Below the pieces are notes generated by a model, which saw only the letters and a list, made by a program, of their open reading frames with translations, ran no database searches and had not been told where the DNA came from. Of a DNA stretch of 64,000 nt, positions 1 through 11,694 are shown piece after piece (position 1 is the stretch's first letter; every line of letters starts with the position of its first letter). Made by a program: the position numbers and the translations under genes. Origin of the DNA: Roridomyces roridus (taxonomy: Eukaryota > Basidiomycota > Agaricomycetes > Agaricales > Mycenaceae); contig JARKIF010000083.1 of NCBI GenBank assembly GCA_029378245.1, positions 78,885 to 142,884 on the forward strand. Direction: 5' to 3'.

Positions 1-853
1 ATCGTATGCCATCCCTCTGGGTCCATGTCGGGCCCAGGAACGGGGGTGTTTTGCCTATATGCCAGTTGCCGAGGACGCGATGGCGGCTCTGGCCTCAGCG
101 CTGGGACATATATGAACATTGTCTGCAGCCTGTAAAGAATTCAATAGACCGCCTCGAGCAAGTTGTTGAAAGGCGCAACTTGTTATCCACACGAAAGGTG
201 CTCCGCGAGATATGGACGAAAAGTTCGTAATACACGGTCGCTATTGACGTGCGCTCGAGAAATGTTTGCGGAAGGCGATAGGTTTTTTTGGGTGCAGTTT
301 CTGGATGATGTCTGTGCCATGACGGAGATGCGGCAGGGCAAGGGAGGGTCACTTCTCCAGGAAGGGAGATTGAGAAAGGCCAGTGATGGTCCCCGGACAA
401 TTTTCCGTTGCCGGCTGCAGGCATCCCCTTGAGCCAGAGTGGTGTCGACATGTCGAGGAAGCACAGGTGTTGTTGCGGGCCAGTGACTATTTGACCGCGA
501 ACCTACGTCGTCTCAAGGCTCAAGAAAGGGATAAAAAAGATTGTACTCACCGCGATACTGACACCCAGGATGCCCTCACTCCCAGAAACATCAAGAGTGA
601 CCTCGCCAGTAAGCTTATCCCCCTCCAGAAACGTGGGCAGACTACTGGCCGAACGCGCACTGCTGCGTAGGGTGAGAGTCGCCCATGCTTTCTTTTCCTT
701 GCCCGCAAGTAGCTTGTCCTTTTTTATCTCAAAGACGTGCTCGGTCAAGGTCCGTGGAGCACCCCCTGCGGTGGATGGTCGACGGGCTGGGCGGGCTGTG
801 TAGGCCGGCAACGAGGCCACGGACGGCGACAGGAGGAACGCAGAGGAGGACAT
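1..853 (-). CDS. Arrestin-like N-terminal domain protein, 5' part (partial)
   Basis: Starts at the ATG complementary to 851-853 and runs off the left edge. Three exons fit: 853-551, 502-180 and 129 to the edge, with GTGAGT and GTTGCG donors. Joined, they read through the landmarks of basidiomycete arrestin-like proteins: a lysine-rich FEIKKDKLL strand, GDKLTGEVTLDVSG, VRGQIVTG, LPGEV, YRLPQTFLER and VDNKLQTMFIYVP. The second intron position was chosen because only that junction restores KLQTMFIYVP. Such proteins are thought to act as adaptors for ubiquitin ligases on membrane transporters; this is inferred from the family, and no PPxY motif is visible in the part present. The C-terminal half is missing. 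The family call is fairly sure, the function is not. Confidence 0.8.
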
Positions 854-2012
854 GGGACGCGGGGAAGAGAGAACCGAAGCCTAATACATTGTGGTGTAAG
901 AGATATTTAGCGGAGTCAAAAGTCCGAGTGGTTGCAGAGATGCAGAATTCATGATTGATCGGGCTAAGCGAATCTTCTCTTCTTCTTCCTCCTCGAACGA
1001 CCAAATCTTTTACTGGGATACAACAACCATCTCCATTTGTTCAAGGCTATAGCAAATCACCGAAATTACTGCTTATTTCTATTGAACGCTAATTGAACGT
1101 GGTAATCGTCGCCGCACCATGAATTCTTCTCCTTCTTCGACGCCTTGCCCAGCAATACAGAATTTGCGAGTAGTTCCGCGTCGCCAAGCCGCTAATCACC
1201 CCTCTCAAGGCTGGCGGAAGCTGGCGGTTCTCTCATATTCCCGGCTTCCTGTGGTCAAACCGGCGCGAAAAGCTGCCATGCGCTCTCCCGCTCCTGAAAG
1301 TCAGCTAAATTGAGGCATGTCTGGACCCATGGGGATTGAATGGATCGGCTACCGCTTCGGAAAGAAGGCGAGCAAGAGGTATTATTGCTAGTCTGGCCTG
1401 CGGCCATCTCAGTCTCTGTGGGCACAATCATTTGTTTTCGCATTCGATTCGAGATGTAGCTCAACCAGCGTGCTTCTTGTTTCTGTTCCACATGATTTTA
1501 TCAAGACGTACTAATAACGGGGACTCTGGTTGCCAGAGGACCTTCGATTTCGGCAGTCAAGAGACCCGAGCTACTGTGCAACCCGATTATCTCGTCTCGG
1601 CGAACTGACTGCACGTTCAAAAGAACCATTCAGGATTCTCGTTGGTTCTTTACTTCCCAGAACCCGGGTGCTGTTTACCGGGCAGAATGGGTTGCACCCC
1701 ATTTTTCCCGTATGGTCTGGAGTGAGGCCGCCCCTGAGAAACCCGGTTTCAGCTACACGCATCTTTTTCCCGGCGACTCTTCGGTCGAGTCGGGCTAGGT
1801 CGGGCTGCCGAGTTTTCACGTTCAGCTACAAAAATTCCTCTAAGTAGCTTCCAGTGAGATGGGCTCTTTTAGCATAGCGCAATCCTCGGCTTGGAACACC
1901 TTCATTTCCAGCATTTATTCCCTTTTTTGTGAATAGTCGTCGTGTTGTTTACATATATTGACCCCAGTGAAACACCGCAGCGGTGTTGGCGGCACGGCCA
2001 TCCACGACAACC
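854..2012. other. Intergenic stretch without a supported gene
   Basis: Lies between the divergent starts of the arrestin-like gene and the STK16-like kinase. Short open frames exist on both strands (for example 1119-1313 and 1530-1847), but none has a recognisable domain or a convincing splice structure. It presumably holds both promoters. I see no transposon ends or RNA gene. Confidence 0.4.
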
Positions 2013-3691
2013 ATGTCTGCGCAGCTCCTACGCGCCCTCGACAACTTCAAAGACCAGGCCAAAGATGCCTTATTCGCCATATCTTCATGCCTATGCGCCC
2101 AATCCGCAAAAGTCAAAATAAACGGCCGAACTTGTGAGCTAGCAGACAACGCATAAATTTCCAGGCTGGCTAAACTCGTGGCCTGCAGTCAAAATCAACA
2201 AGGTCCTCGGTGAGGGCGGCTTCTCGTTTGTATATCTGGCGCAGGACGAACACAGTGGGGTGCGTGGACAGTCTAGAATGATGCAACTCGAATGTTTAAC
2301 CGTCATGTGTAGCGTCAATTCGCGCTCAAGAAGATTCGCTGTCCGACCGGTGCAGATGGCGTCAAGGAGGCAATGCGTGAAGTGGAGGCGTACAGGAGAT
2401 TCAAGTCCGTGTGCTAGGCTTTCCGACTATTCTGAAGGACTGACCAGAACGCGTCCAGGCATCCTAATATTATTCGGATTCTGGTACACTTTCCATGAGC
2501 AACCCAATCACCCTTTGACTGTATGCTAGGACTCTGCAGTCGTACAAGACCCCGACGGCGACGGCAAAATCGTCTACCTCTTCCTGCCATTGTACAAGGT
2601 TCCTATACCCTGCAAAAGACAAGACCATTCCCTTACACTCAATCTACAGCGCGGCAACATTCAAGACGCTATAAACGCCAACGTCGTCAATGGAACACAT
2701 TTCCCCGAACAAGAGATGCTCAGGCTCTTCAAAGGTGCCTGCGAAGCCATACGAGCCATGCACACCTACCGCGCTCCTGCTGGTGCAGCCGTACCCAACG
2801 CCGCTGCTGGTGCGTCTTCGCGGAAACCGCAACCGCAAGAACACCACCACGACGACGATGAGGACGATGACGAGCGATTCCCACAACCAGAAGGAGACGG
2901 GGAGGACGGGTATTCGTATGGCAGTGCTTCTGTACCGCTCGTTACACGACGTCGGGTGGAGGAGCAGGGGGACACGGTGTTTGACGGAGATGAGGAGCTG
3001 GAGCATTCGCAACAACAAAATGGTGGGACTGGTGAGATCGTCCCATACGCACATCGGGATTTGAAGCCAGGGTGTGTGCTTCTCTCTGTCCCTTCCTCTT
3101 TGCTTACAGCGCACTAATATGCATGCCACCACAGAAACATCATGATCGCAGACGACGGTTCTGCCATCGTAATGGATTTTGGTAGCACCATCAAGGCGAG
3201 GGTGGAGATTACCAATCGGTCGCAGGCGTTGGTGCAGCAGGATATCGCTGCAGAGCAAAGTACAATGGCCTACCGCGCTCCGGAGCTGTACGATGTCAAG
3301 ACAGATACCACACTTGACGAGAAGGTGGATATTTGGGTGCGTCACCTTGCTCTTATTCGTATCCCGCTCTAACATCACACAAAAAAGTCCCTCGGCTGCA
3401 CGCTCTTCGCCATGGCCTACTCGCACTCCCCCTTTGAAAGCACGCAAATCACCGAACAGGGTGGCAGTATCGCTATGGCGGTTTTGAACGCCCAGTACAA
3501 GCATCCCGCCAACTCGGCGTATTCACAGGGATTCAAGGATTTGGTGGATAGCATGCTCAAGGTTGAGCCGAAGCAGAGGCCGGATATACACAAGGTCAGT
3601 GATGTCTTCAATTGTTTGTCTGCCTGCGTCGCTGAGATTTGTCGTGCAGGTGTTGGAGATGACGGATCGGGTGTTGCAGTCTCTTGCATGA
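2013..3691 (+). CDS. STK16/Env7-type serine/threonine protein kinase
   Basis: A multi-exon kinase of the NAK family branch around human STK16 and yeast Env7, enzymes linked to Golgi or vacuole membranes. Exons 2013-2133 and 2189-2259 give NGRTFKINKVLGEGGFSFVYLA (glycine-rich loop); the next exon from 2313 gives SGRQFALKKIR with the VAIK-type lysine. Further on are HRDLKPG-NIM (catalytic loop), MDFGS (magnesium-binding DFG), YRAPELYD and the SLGCTLFAMAYSHSPFE region typical of STK16. The last exon encodes VLEMTDRVLQSLA and ends in TGA at 3689-3691. Between helix E (2755-2770) and the HRD loop (3055) there is an insert of about 95 residues, rich in Asp, Glu, His and Gln. The start was chosen because the first exon joins in frame. 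The catalytic residues look intact. Confidence 0.9.
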
Positions 3692-3910
3692 GGCGGGGTG
3701 ATTCTTTTAAGTTATATTCGTAGATATCTTATGCTCGCAAGTTGGTGTATTTATCGGACGGTCGTGGAATAATACTTGGTAATCAGTCCAAGCGTCGACA
3801 GTTGCGGTGGGATCCGTCAAGTCAAGTATGCAATAAAGAGATACAGGTGGTGGCTCCAGTAGTACTGATAATACAGAGTAAGGCGTAACATACAATTGAA
3901 GTGGACTTTA

Positions 3911-6259
3911 TCACTCGTAGAAAGAGTCGTCTTCGTCCTGGTCATCTAACTGGTCATCCACCTCCTCCTCCTTGCGTGGCGGCAGGGGAAGCACCTCCTC
4001 TGGACCCTCCCGCCTCAGAATGCGGGCACCCCCGACCGCGATGAGCTGCGTATACACCGACTCAGGATTGAAGAAAGTTTCGACCGCGCGAGTTTCCATA
4101 GCCTGAAGGCTGTCTGACCATACGCTGTACTGTCTCGCCAAAAGCTTCTCCTCGTCCTCTTGACACAACTCCTCGTGAAGCGCCCGAAGAGCTTCCACCG
4201 AGGGCTCGCCGTCATTCGGATTGGCGGCCCGCCAGAACCCAAGAAGCGTCAGCGTCGTGAGCTCCCAGCGCAGAATACTGTCGGTGGAGTAACCATAAAC
4301 ACGAGCGTAAGACGCGTCAGGGGGTGGCGTGAGTATGTGCTCGGGGAACTTGGAAGACGATATTAGTTGAGCGTTGCACATGGTGAGCTCCAGGATTCCC
4401 GGCAGACTCGGCTCCTTGGCTTTGCCCAAGCAATGCTGCGTCTGGTCGCGGAGAACTTTCGATAGAAGATCCACGAGCGGCTGAGGAGTTTGCTGATACA
4501 TGAGCAAAGCGCCGAGGAAGTGGTGTTCTTTATCCCCGTCCTTGAAATCATAGTAGCGGTTGTGAACGAGCTGGTCGATGCGGGAGTGTATCTGGACCAC
4601 GACGATTAGAAATGTTGACAGATGTAAAGCATTCTCACCCAAGATAGAGCTTCACCGCCGGCTACGCGGAATGTGGACTCGGATCCGCGGACACGAGTCA
4701 GGGCCCCGGCACGGTACAAAGCACTCCAAAACACCGAAGTGCCCTCCAAGTCGCGCCCAGCATGCAGTTCGGTGGGCTCGATCTCGACCACTCCACTCGC
4801 GACAAGTTCGATTAAACCCTCAATTGTGACCACATTCGGAACGTCCGACTCGAATGGGAGGAGGTCGAACAAAGACGACAACAAGCGAAAGGGTTCACCC
4901 TCCGACGGTTCTGAGGTCAATTGAGCGATCCTGTCGATCAATACTTGAGGGTGGATGACTGGCTCGCCGGTGCCTTCATCAGGCGAGAAGAGGTAATCTC
5001 CGCATTTTGCCCTGATTTCAGCGACATCAAGTTGGGGCTCGTGCGGTATGGAACTCGCGAAGTCGAGAGCCTGGTCCACCGTGAAGCCACAACAAGACTG
5101 GAGGTAGGTCGGAGCGGCAACGAGCAGCTTTCGGAGCATGGGCGTCTGCCAAGACAGAGTGCCGGTCACCAACAACTTAGGGACGATATCGTCGGCTGCC
5201 TCTTGCAACGGACCCCAAAGCTGTTCATCGAAGATTCGTGCGAAATCCTCCGTCGTTGCACAGCCCTGCTGCGTATCGGAATCGCCGATGGGCGAGAATA
5301 TGGTCTCGAGGAGCGATGCATCGTACGAGTCCACGCTGACGAACAGTGTTTTCCCGCTTGATTTGACCAAATCCTACGGAGGAACGGGATAAGACTCATG
5401 AGGTAGAGAGAGCGGAAAAGTGGTACTGACAAACAACTTGCTCAGCGGGTTCACCTCTTCGTGTGCCAGGTGTGATTGCGGCGCAGTGAGCCCAAGCTCT
5501 CTTGCATACTTCACGAGGAAGAATTTCGCCGAGATCCACAGATTAGATCTGAGCTGTTCCGCAAAGTCTTCGGCGGTTATGTCGACAGGGAGATTCCAAA
5601 ACGTCAATGAAAGACATAAATGTTGGCTATGGTCGGAGCTGGGCGACTCCGGGGACTCGAAATACTCGTGAAACCTCCTGGCGCTATGAACGTCGTAGAA
5701 TTGGCTCATAGCAGAAAGAAACACCGTCTTTCCAAACTTGGGGGGGCGGAGAAGAAGATATCGAAACTGCGTGGGCAGTTGAAAGAGGACACGGGTTTTG
5801 TCTACAAAGGCCGTCTGAGGAGTATCGCAAAAGTCGTTGAAATCATCGACGAGCCGAGGCAGATGCAAGGGCTAGAACACGATGAGAACCGACCGGCCAG
5901 AAAGATAAAATTGGCTCACATCCGAGGAGCAGCTGGCAGAGGAGCCCCGACTCTTTTTGACGCGTTTGTGGCGATACTCGCAGTCGCTGGATCCATCATC
6001 CTCACTCCTCCGCTTGGAGCTTGAAGACGCGGTGGACGGGCTGGACGTTGTCGAAAAGCTCACTGCAAGACAAATTCGGTGAATATTATTTGAAGAAGGA
6101 GGTCGCACCGTCGGGCGATTCGTCGTCCTCGTCGTCCGATAATTCAAACATGAAAGTGGTGTTTTCGACTTTGTTTTCGGGGGTTTTGACGCGTTCTGAG
6201 GGCTGAGCGAGAAGCTCTTCGTATTGCGAATCGCTAGGATCGACGATGGCGATAGACAT
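3911..6259 (-). CDS. AAA-ATPase-like protein with a C-terminal PD-(D/E)XK-like region (paralogue 1)
   Basis: Five exons (6259-6109, 6062-5920, 5871-5431, 5373-4639, 4591-3911) give about 716 residues. Residues 1-98 are acidic and serine-rich, with a basic KRRSED/KRVKKSR stretch that may be a nuclear signal. From about residue 99 the AAA-ATPase-like fold begins: TAFVDKTRVL, then LLRPPKFGKT, where GKT is the P-loop lysine and threonine and an arginine replaces the usual first glycine. The C-terminal region has STDSILRWELTTL, which lines up with the E-x-K motif of the PD-(D/E)XK domain, but threonine replaces lysine. It ends in an Asp/Glu-rich tail. It is divergent from the next gene across 152 bases and paralogous to the gene at 9507-11390. 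The target and role are unknown. The family call rests on motifs only. Confidence 0.7.
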
Positions 6260-6411
6260 GGTCAGTGGTGGTGGTCGAGAACAAGGGCAAACGGTCACTT
6301 GATACGATGGGAATCATTACGACATCAACTGCGCCCACAACGGTGACATTCGTGCCACTCGAAGAACAATGAACGGCCATCTGACCTCTCTTGACCACAT
6401 CCTCCATCTCC
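6260..6411. promoter_or_regulatory. Shared promoter region of the divergent AAA/nuclease-type genes
   Basis: 152 bases separate the ATG of the minus-strand paralogue (6259) from the ATG of the plus-strand nuclease-type gene (6412). The span is short enough that both genes probably share regulatory sequence. No individual factor site is claimed. Confidence 0.45.
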
Positions 6412-9200
6412 ATGTCGGGCACCGCCAAGGTCCAATTCATCTTCATCGACAAATTTCACCGCAAAAGGCCCGAATGCTACCACGCTGAACTCACTGGAGC
6501 AGAACGCGAGCAGCCTGTCGCTTATCTTATCACAAAGGCCCAGGACATGCATCGAGCTTCCAACTGTACTGTCTGCGGAGGTCTTAAACGCGACATAATC
6601 GTCAAGTGCGCCTGGATTAGGGCCAAGGGCTTTCCCGACGTCCTCACCGCCAACTCGACTATTCCTGAGGATCTCGGCGACTTGGAGCAAGACCCTTCGA
6701 ATGAAACGGTTTTCATGCTCCCACAAGCCCTGATTTCCGAGTACATCACAGACAGCGAGACCGGTATCTTAATCCGCGTGCTGTTCGAATGCACGTATCG
6801 GCCCCTTGAAGTGAATGTCAATGCCACTGGTGAGCCGATCTTCTTGTTCTACTTTTATGGGTATCCAACGGCTTTCAGGCGCGCGCCCTCTCAAACGGGA
6901 GCATGGAGACGATACGGCGCCGGATGAGTGGAAACGGCGGAAGCTCGACAACCAAGTTCCTCAGGAACTGCGAGTCCTCCGTCCCTCGTCAGATGACTCG
7001 GACATCAGGCTTAACATACTGCCTCCATCGTTTGCCTATCCTGTCTGCGGCAAGTACGTGGGCGTGGCGTTCGTGGACAAGACGCGTTTCATTCCACACA
7101 TAATGGCGCTGCTGCTCAAAAATCATGGTTCTATCATAATATCTCCCAAGGGCGATGGTTCCTCGACTTTGGGGAGGTTGATGGCCCTCTGGTGCGATAT
7201 CAAGGCTAGGCGTGCCCAAGCTGAGTGGGATCACGAATTTGGATCTGCAACCATTGGTCCGATCCTCCGCCAACGATTGTCGGAGAATGCCAAGTTCGAT
7301 CGCTGGGGTGCAATGAACAGCCTCTGCCTCACTTTCAACATGCGTAAAATCCCCCAACCAACAAAGGATGTTACTCTCTCGCAGAGAATCACCGCTCAGC
7401 TGCGCCAGACTATACGGGACTTTGTAGGCCACTACGAAAATGTCTTCGCTGGCAACAGCTTCGACATTTCCGAAGACAGAACAATCAAGGCAATCATGAC
7501 GGATATACTGGTACGCATTTTCCTTTCTCTTAAGGATCAGGTACTCATGTATTCCACCCAGGCCGCCATTCCTCAGAAGCGGAACCTTTTTGTCATTCTG
7601 GATCACTGGGATGCACCGATCCAATTTTGCATTCAACACTCTCTTGTAAACTCCATCAAGGCTACCCAATCCACGTTGACCCGATTTATGAACGACCTGC
7701 TTTGGTTGAGTGAGGGGCCTTTGAAGAAACTCCTCTTACTCGTCATTGGCAATCTCCCTCCACCGACCAAATTGGCCAATCTGAAGGATATATCCTCAGA
7801 TCCGACATTGCAGGGTGCCTTTGGCATAACCCCTAAAGAGTTGGATGCTCTCATTACCGTCCTCTCTTGGGGAGAGCGCACGCAGTTCCACTTCGACCCC
7901 AAGGATGCCAAATGGAAACGCAAATTGGGCTACGATCCGGTTACCGCTACATACAACTTCACGCTGGTATTACACCATCTTTCGGTCGATCTTGGTCTCG
8001 AAAACGAGCACAAGAAACCGCCGAAATCCTCCCTGCTTCGCTCGATCTCGAAAAGCTTCGCGAGACTATTGGATTATTCCAATTTGCGACACGACCAGGC
8101 AGTCCAGGTTCCCCCATTCTCCACCTTCAACACGACATCCCTCAATAAAACCATTGAGTTACCGCTGTGGCAGCTTCTTTATTATTTAGGAGCGCTCCAG
8201 ATCGCCAAAAAAGTGGGTCGCAGGGCGCTTGATCAAATGTGGGTCCTGGTAATCTCCAGTGAATTTGTCAAGGGCGAAGTAAGTTCTCCTACGACGCTAC
8301 TTCACATCTAATTTACCTGTATAGCTCTTCTCCGCATGTCAACCAATCCTCCCCGGTTCAGGGTGTCCCCACGATATGATCTTTCGCGCCTTGACTGAGC
8401 GCAACCCATGGCCGCTGATACATGCCATCACGACCAACCTCCTTTACAACAAGACCCTCAACGAGCTCCATAAGATGGGAGAGGTCACATTCCAATCCAC
8501 ATTTGACGGTTTCTTCAATCATGCAAAGGAGACCAACTATTTCACACAACTCGCCCTTCTGCGAACAGTTCGTACCCTGAACAGCTCAGGGCTGGATATA
8601 CCGTCTAACGAGAAGAGCAATGGTTTTGCCGACATATTCCTCTCGGCATTTCTGAGGCTCCACCCCGGCCGTGTTCTTATCATTGAACTCAAAATGGTCT
8701 CGGTCTGGCAGCTCTTGAAAGCCCAAGCCACTAAAGTCAAGGGAGGAAAAGTCCCGGATGGGCCCGACGATCAAGGTTTTAGGGAGAAATGTCTGGGTAT
8801 GATTAACAAAGTGGACAACATGACATTCCAAGAACTCTGCGAGCTTGAATACTGCTACATGGACCGTCATCAGAAGACAATGTCGAAGCCCAAGTCAATC
8901 CGTCGTCTATTGCAGGAGAGCACTGGGCAGTTGAGATCGTATCTCAATGCGCTTGTGGAGGGACCGTCGGATGGAACGTCGGAGGGGATAAGGCCGAGAG
9001 TGCTGGGCGGGGAGTGGAGAGTCCGCGCAGTGGAGATTCGACCTGATGAACAGCCTGACGAAGTCATCGGCCTCATCATCTGCTGCATCGGGCGCCGACT
9101 CGTCCCTGTCGCAGTCGAGCCGACCAATCAGAACACAAAGTACCGGTACGGCCAGTACCAGGGTTGGTATGAGAAGTGGGAGGGGAGGACTTTGCCGTAG
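6412..9200 (+). CDS. AAA-ATPase-like protein with PD-(D/E)XK nuclease domain
   Basis: Exons 6412-6829, 6879-8278 and 8325-9200 sum to 2,694 bases, 897 residues, all in phase. Residues 1-140 form a domain I do not recognise, containing CTVCGG. A basic KRRKLD patch near 155 could direct nuclear import. The ATPase-like part starts at about residue 200 with VAFVDKTRFI, followed by ISPKGDGSST at about 225. This sits where the P-loop should be but lacks the GK[ST] signature, so ATP hydrolysis is doubtful. The C-terminal half carries NGFADIFLSA and, fifteen residues on, VLIIELKMV near 728. The D...E-L-K spacing fits PD-(D/E)XK nucleases of the kind fused to AAA-ATPase-like domains. The late IGLIICCIGRRLV strand also matches that fold. 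It is probably DNA-directed, but no substrate can be read from the sequence. Confidence 0.72.
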
Positions 9201-9506
9201 GGTGGCTTAGAAACGGACAGGGACATTTGTAGCGCACGAACCACCGGATATGTATATAACTTGTACCTTTGGCCGTTCCCGCGTGGGACCTATGGCTTTC
9301 ATAACATAACATAACATGTCAATCCTTGCATCTTGCCATAATTTGGCCAGCATCACTCCTTCGTCCCCTCGGTCCTCTCTTCTTCCCAGTGCCCTTATCC
9401 TGACCGCCGGGCAGTGTGTGCGGTCAAGCTTTCCGAGCCAGTCAAAGCGCCGTTTCTTGAAGGAGAGCACCGAGTCTGCGCGTCTGCTTCGGTCTCAACC
9501 TCCTCC
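9201..9506. other. Spacer containing a decayed copy of a neighbouring gene end
   Basis: No gene. Bases about 9360-9475 resemble 11755-11885, the 3' end of the zinc-finger nucleolar-type gene: both share 'ggtcctctcttctt', 'gaccgccgggcagtg' and 'gtcaagctttcc'. This looks like a duplicated fragment left beyond the 3' end of AAA paralogue 2. Confidence 0.55.
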
Positions 9507-11390
9507 TTACGGGGGCGGCAGCGCAAGCACTTCCTCTGGACCCTCCCGCCTCAAAATGCGGGCACCCCCAACCGCGATGAGCTGCGTATACACCGCCCCA
9601 GCCTTGAAAAAAGTTCGGACAGCGCGAGTCTCCATAACCTGAAGGCTCTCCGACCACACGCTATACCATCTCTCCAAAAGCTTCTCATCGTCATCTAGAC
9701 ACATTTCCTCATGAAGAATCCGGAGAGCTTCCACCGAGGGCTCGCTGTCGTTTGGATTGACGGCCCGCCAGAACCCGACAAGCGGGAGTGTCTTGAGCTC
9801 CCAACGTAGGATACGGTCGGTGAAGTAAGCGCGAAGACGAACGCAGGGTGCGTCGGCGGGGAGCGTGAGGATGGGTTCCAGAAGGAGGGAAGGCGAGCAT
9901 GATAAGAGGGTGGCGTTGCGCATGATGAGCTCTATCAGCCCCGGCAAAATGGGCTCCTTCATGTTCCCGCCCAAGTAACGCTGCGTCTGCTCGCAGAGAA
10001 TTTTTGTCAAAAGATGTACGAGAAGTTGATGATTTTCCGTCGCCGGGTGATATTCAGCCAGGGCATCAAGAAAACTGAATTCTTTGTCCCCAACTGAGAA
10101 ATTATAATAGCGGTCGTGAACGATTTTGTCGATGCGGGAGTGGATCTGGCGCATCCAGATTAGATTGCACATGGAGCGTCCCTATAATCAGACTCTCACC
10201 AAGGACAGAACTTTCCCGTTCACTAGGCGGAATGTGGAGTTGGAGCCACGCACGGCAGTCAAGGCTCCAGCGTGATAGAATGCAGCCCAAGAGACAGAAA
10301 TTCCGTCCAAGTCGTGCCCCGCATCCAGGTCGACAGGCTGAATTTCCACCACGCCGCTCGCGACAAGGTCGATCAGGCCCTGGATTGTGACCACATTCAG
10401 ACTGTCCGCCACCAACGGAAGGTGATCAAGCAGCGAAGAAAATAAGAAAAACGCAACACTCTCCGACTCCTTGATGAAATCGATTAACAGGCGAGGGTGA
10501 AGCACGGGCTCCGAAATGCTGTTGCCCGCAGGAAAAGTATAACAACCGCATTGACCCTTCAAATCGGCGATATCGAGCGTGTTTTCGAGGTGAATGGATT
10601 GTACAAATTGGATGAGTTCACCCTCCGTGAAGCCACAACACGATTGAAGGTCATGGGCAAGAATAACCAGGTCTCTGAGGATGGGGGTCTGCAAGGAAAG
10701 AGTGCCAGTCACGAAAAGTTTGGCTGTGACATCCCCAGCATCCCGGAGAGGCTCCCAAACATATTCGTCTAGCAATCGCGCGACATCTTGGGGCGTGACA
10801 AAAGTAGGGTGGATTGCGGGGTAAACAAGGCGGGACCGCATGCACTTCATGAGGGGGACATCATAAGAGTCCACGCCTACGAAGAGCGTTTTCTGGCGCT
10901 CACGAACCCGATTCTATTCATGAGAAAGGCCGATTGACACGAAGCAAGGGGTACTCACCAAAACTTTCTTCAAGGATTCATTTTCTCCGTATTCCAAGTA
11001 TGTTTGCGGCTCTGCAAGACCCAGCTCTGTAGCGTACTTGACGAGGAAAGACCTCAATGCAGAAAATAGCTCGTATTGGAGTTCATCCTCGAAGTCCTCA
11101 GGACTGTCATAGACGCCAATGTCCCGGAATGTCAAAGGTAGACAAAGATGCTGGCTATGGTCGCGGGGATGATTCCGGAAATAGTGCGAAAACGTTTCGG
11201 CTCCATGTATGTCGTAAAATTGGTGCAAAGTGGAGAGAAATGCGGTCTTTCCGAATTTTGGAGGACGTAGCAGGAGGTACCGATAGTTGGCGGGCAGTTT
11301 AAACGCGAAGCGCGTCTTGTCTGCATGCGCAGGTCGCGGGTGAGTGTGAAAATCGAGAAATTGATCGGTGTGCCCCGGTAGCCGCAGATG
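9507..11390 (-). CDS. AAA-ATPase-like protein, paralogue 2, possibly truncated at both ends
   Basis: Colinear with the gene at 3911-6259. Recognisable parts are HADKTRFAFKLP and LLRPPKFGKTAFLS (P-loop GKT), then QFYDIHGAETF, the TGTLSLQTPILRDL region, SCCGFTEGEL, and a C-terminal block with FTDRILRWELKTLPL. Here the nuclease-type E-L-K is intact, unlike paralogue 1. The C-terminus stops at LALPPP-TAA (9507-9509), where paralogue 1 continues for about 20 more residues, because of a small indel next to the proline codons. The acidic, serine-rich N-terminal exons are absent. The first alignable exon starts at 11390 after an AG, and only a doubtful ATG exon (near 11467) lies upstream, so the true start is unknown. 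It may be a working gene with a different 5' exon or a decaying copy. Confidence 0.6.
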
Positions 11391-11694
11391 CTAGAGCATA
11401 ATGACTCTGAGTAAAACGACCACTGAAGAGTGACTAGGAGATTCACGTTGTGGTTGCATGAAACCATCGCTATTGTGTATGTCTGCCCCTATGCGGCAGG
11501 TGAATGGGGTGAGAGGACCCTGGAGTTGAGAACGTTGAGTCAAAGGCATTCTTGCTAAACTTGGTCAGTGAGATGCTGTATCGGGCGGCCTCCAACGGCT
11601 AGGTACGTTGCACGGACGACTCCGAGGTGTATATTACATGCACTACGTATCTGGCCTCTTCAATACGAGGAATTCGACCCAAGCATCGCGTATT

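Noticed and set aside
1530..1847. 105-codon plus-strand frame
   Set aside because: Starts at a non-ATG codon, has no domain and no splice context.
2644..3504. 286-codon minus-strand frame opposite the STK16-like kinase
   Set aside because: Shadow of the kinase exons; the plus strand carries all kinase motifs in order.
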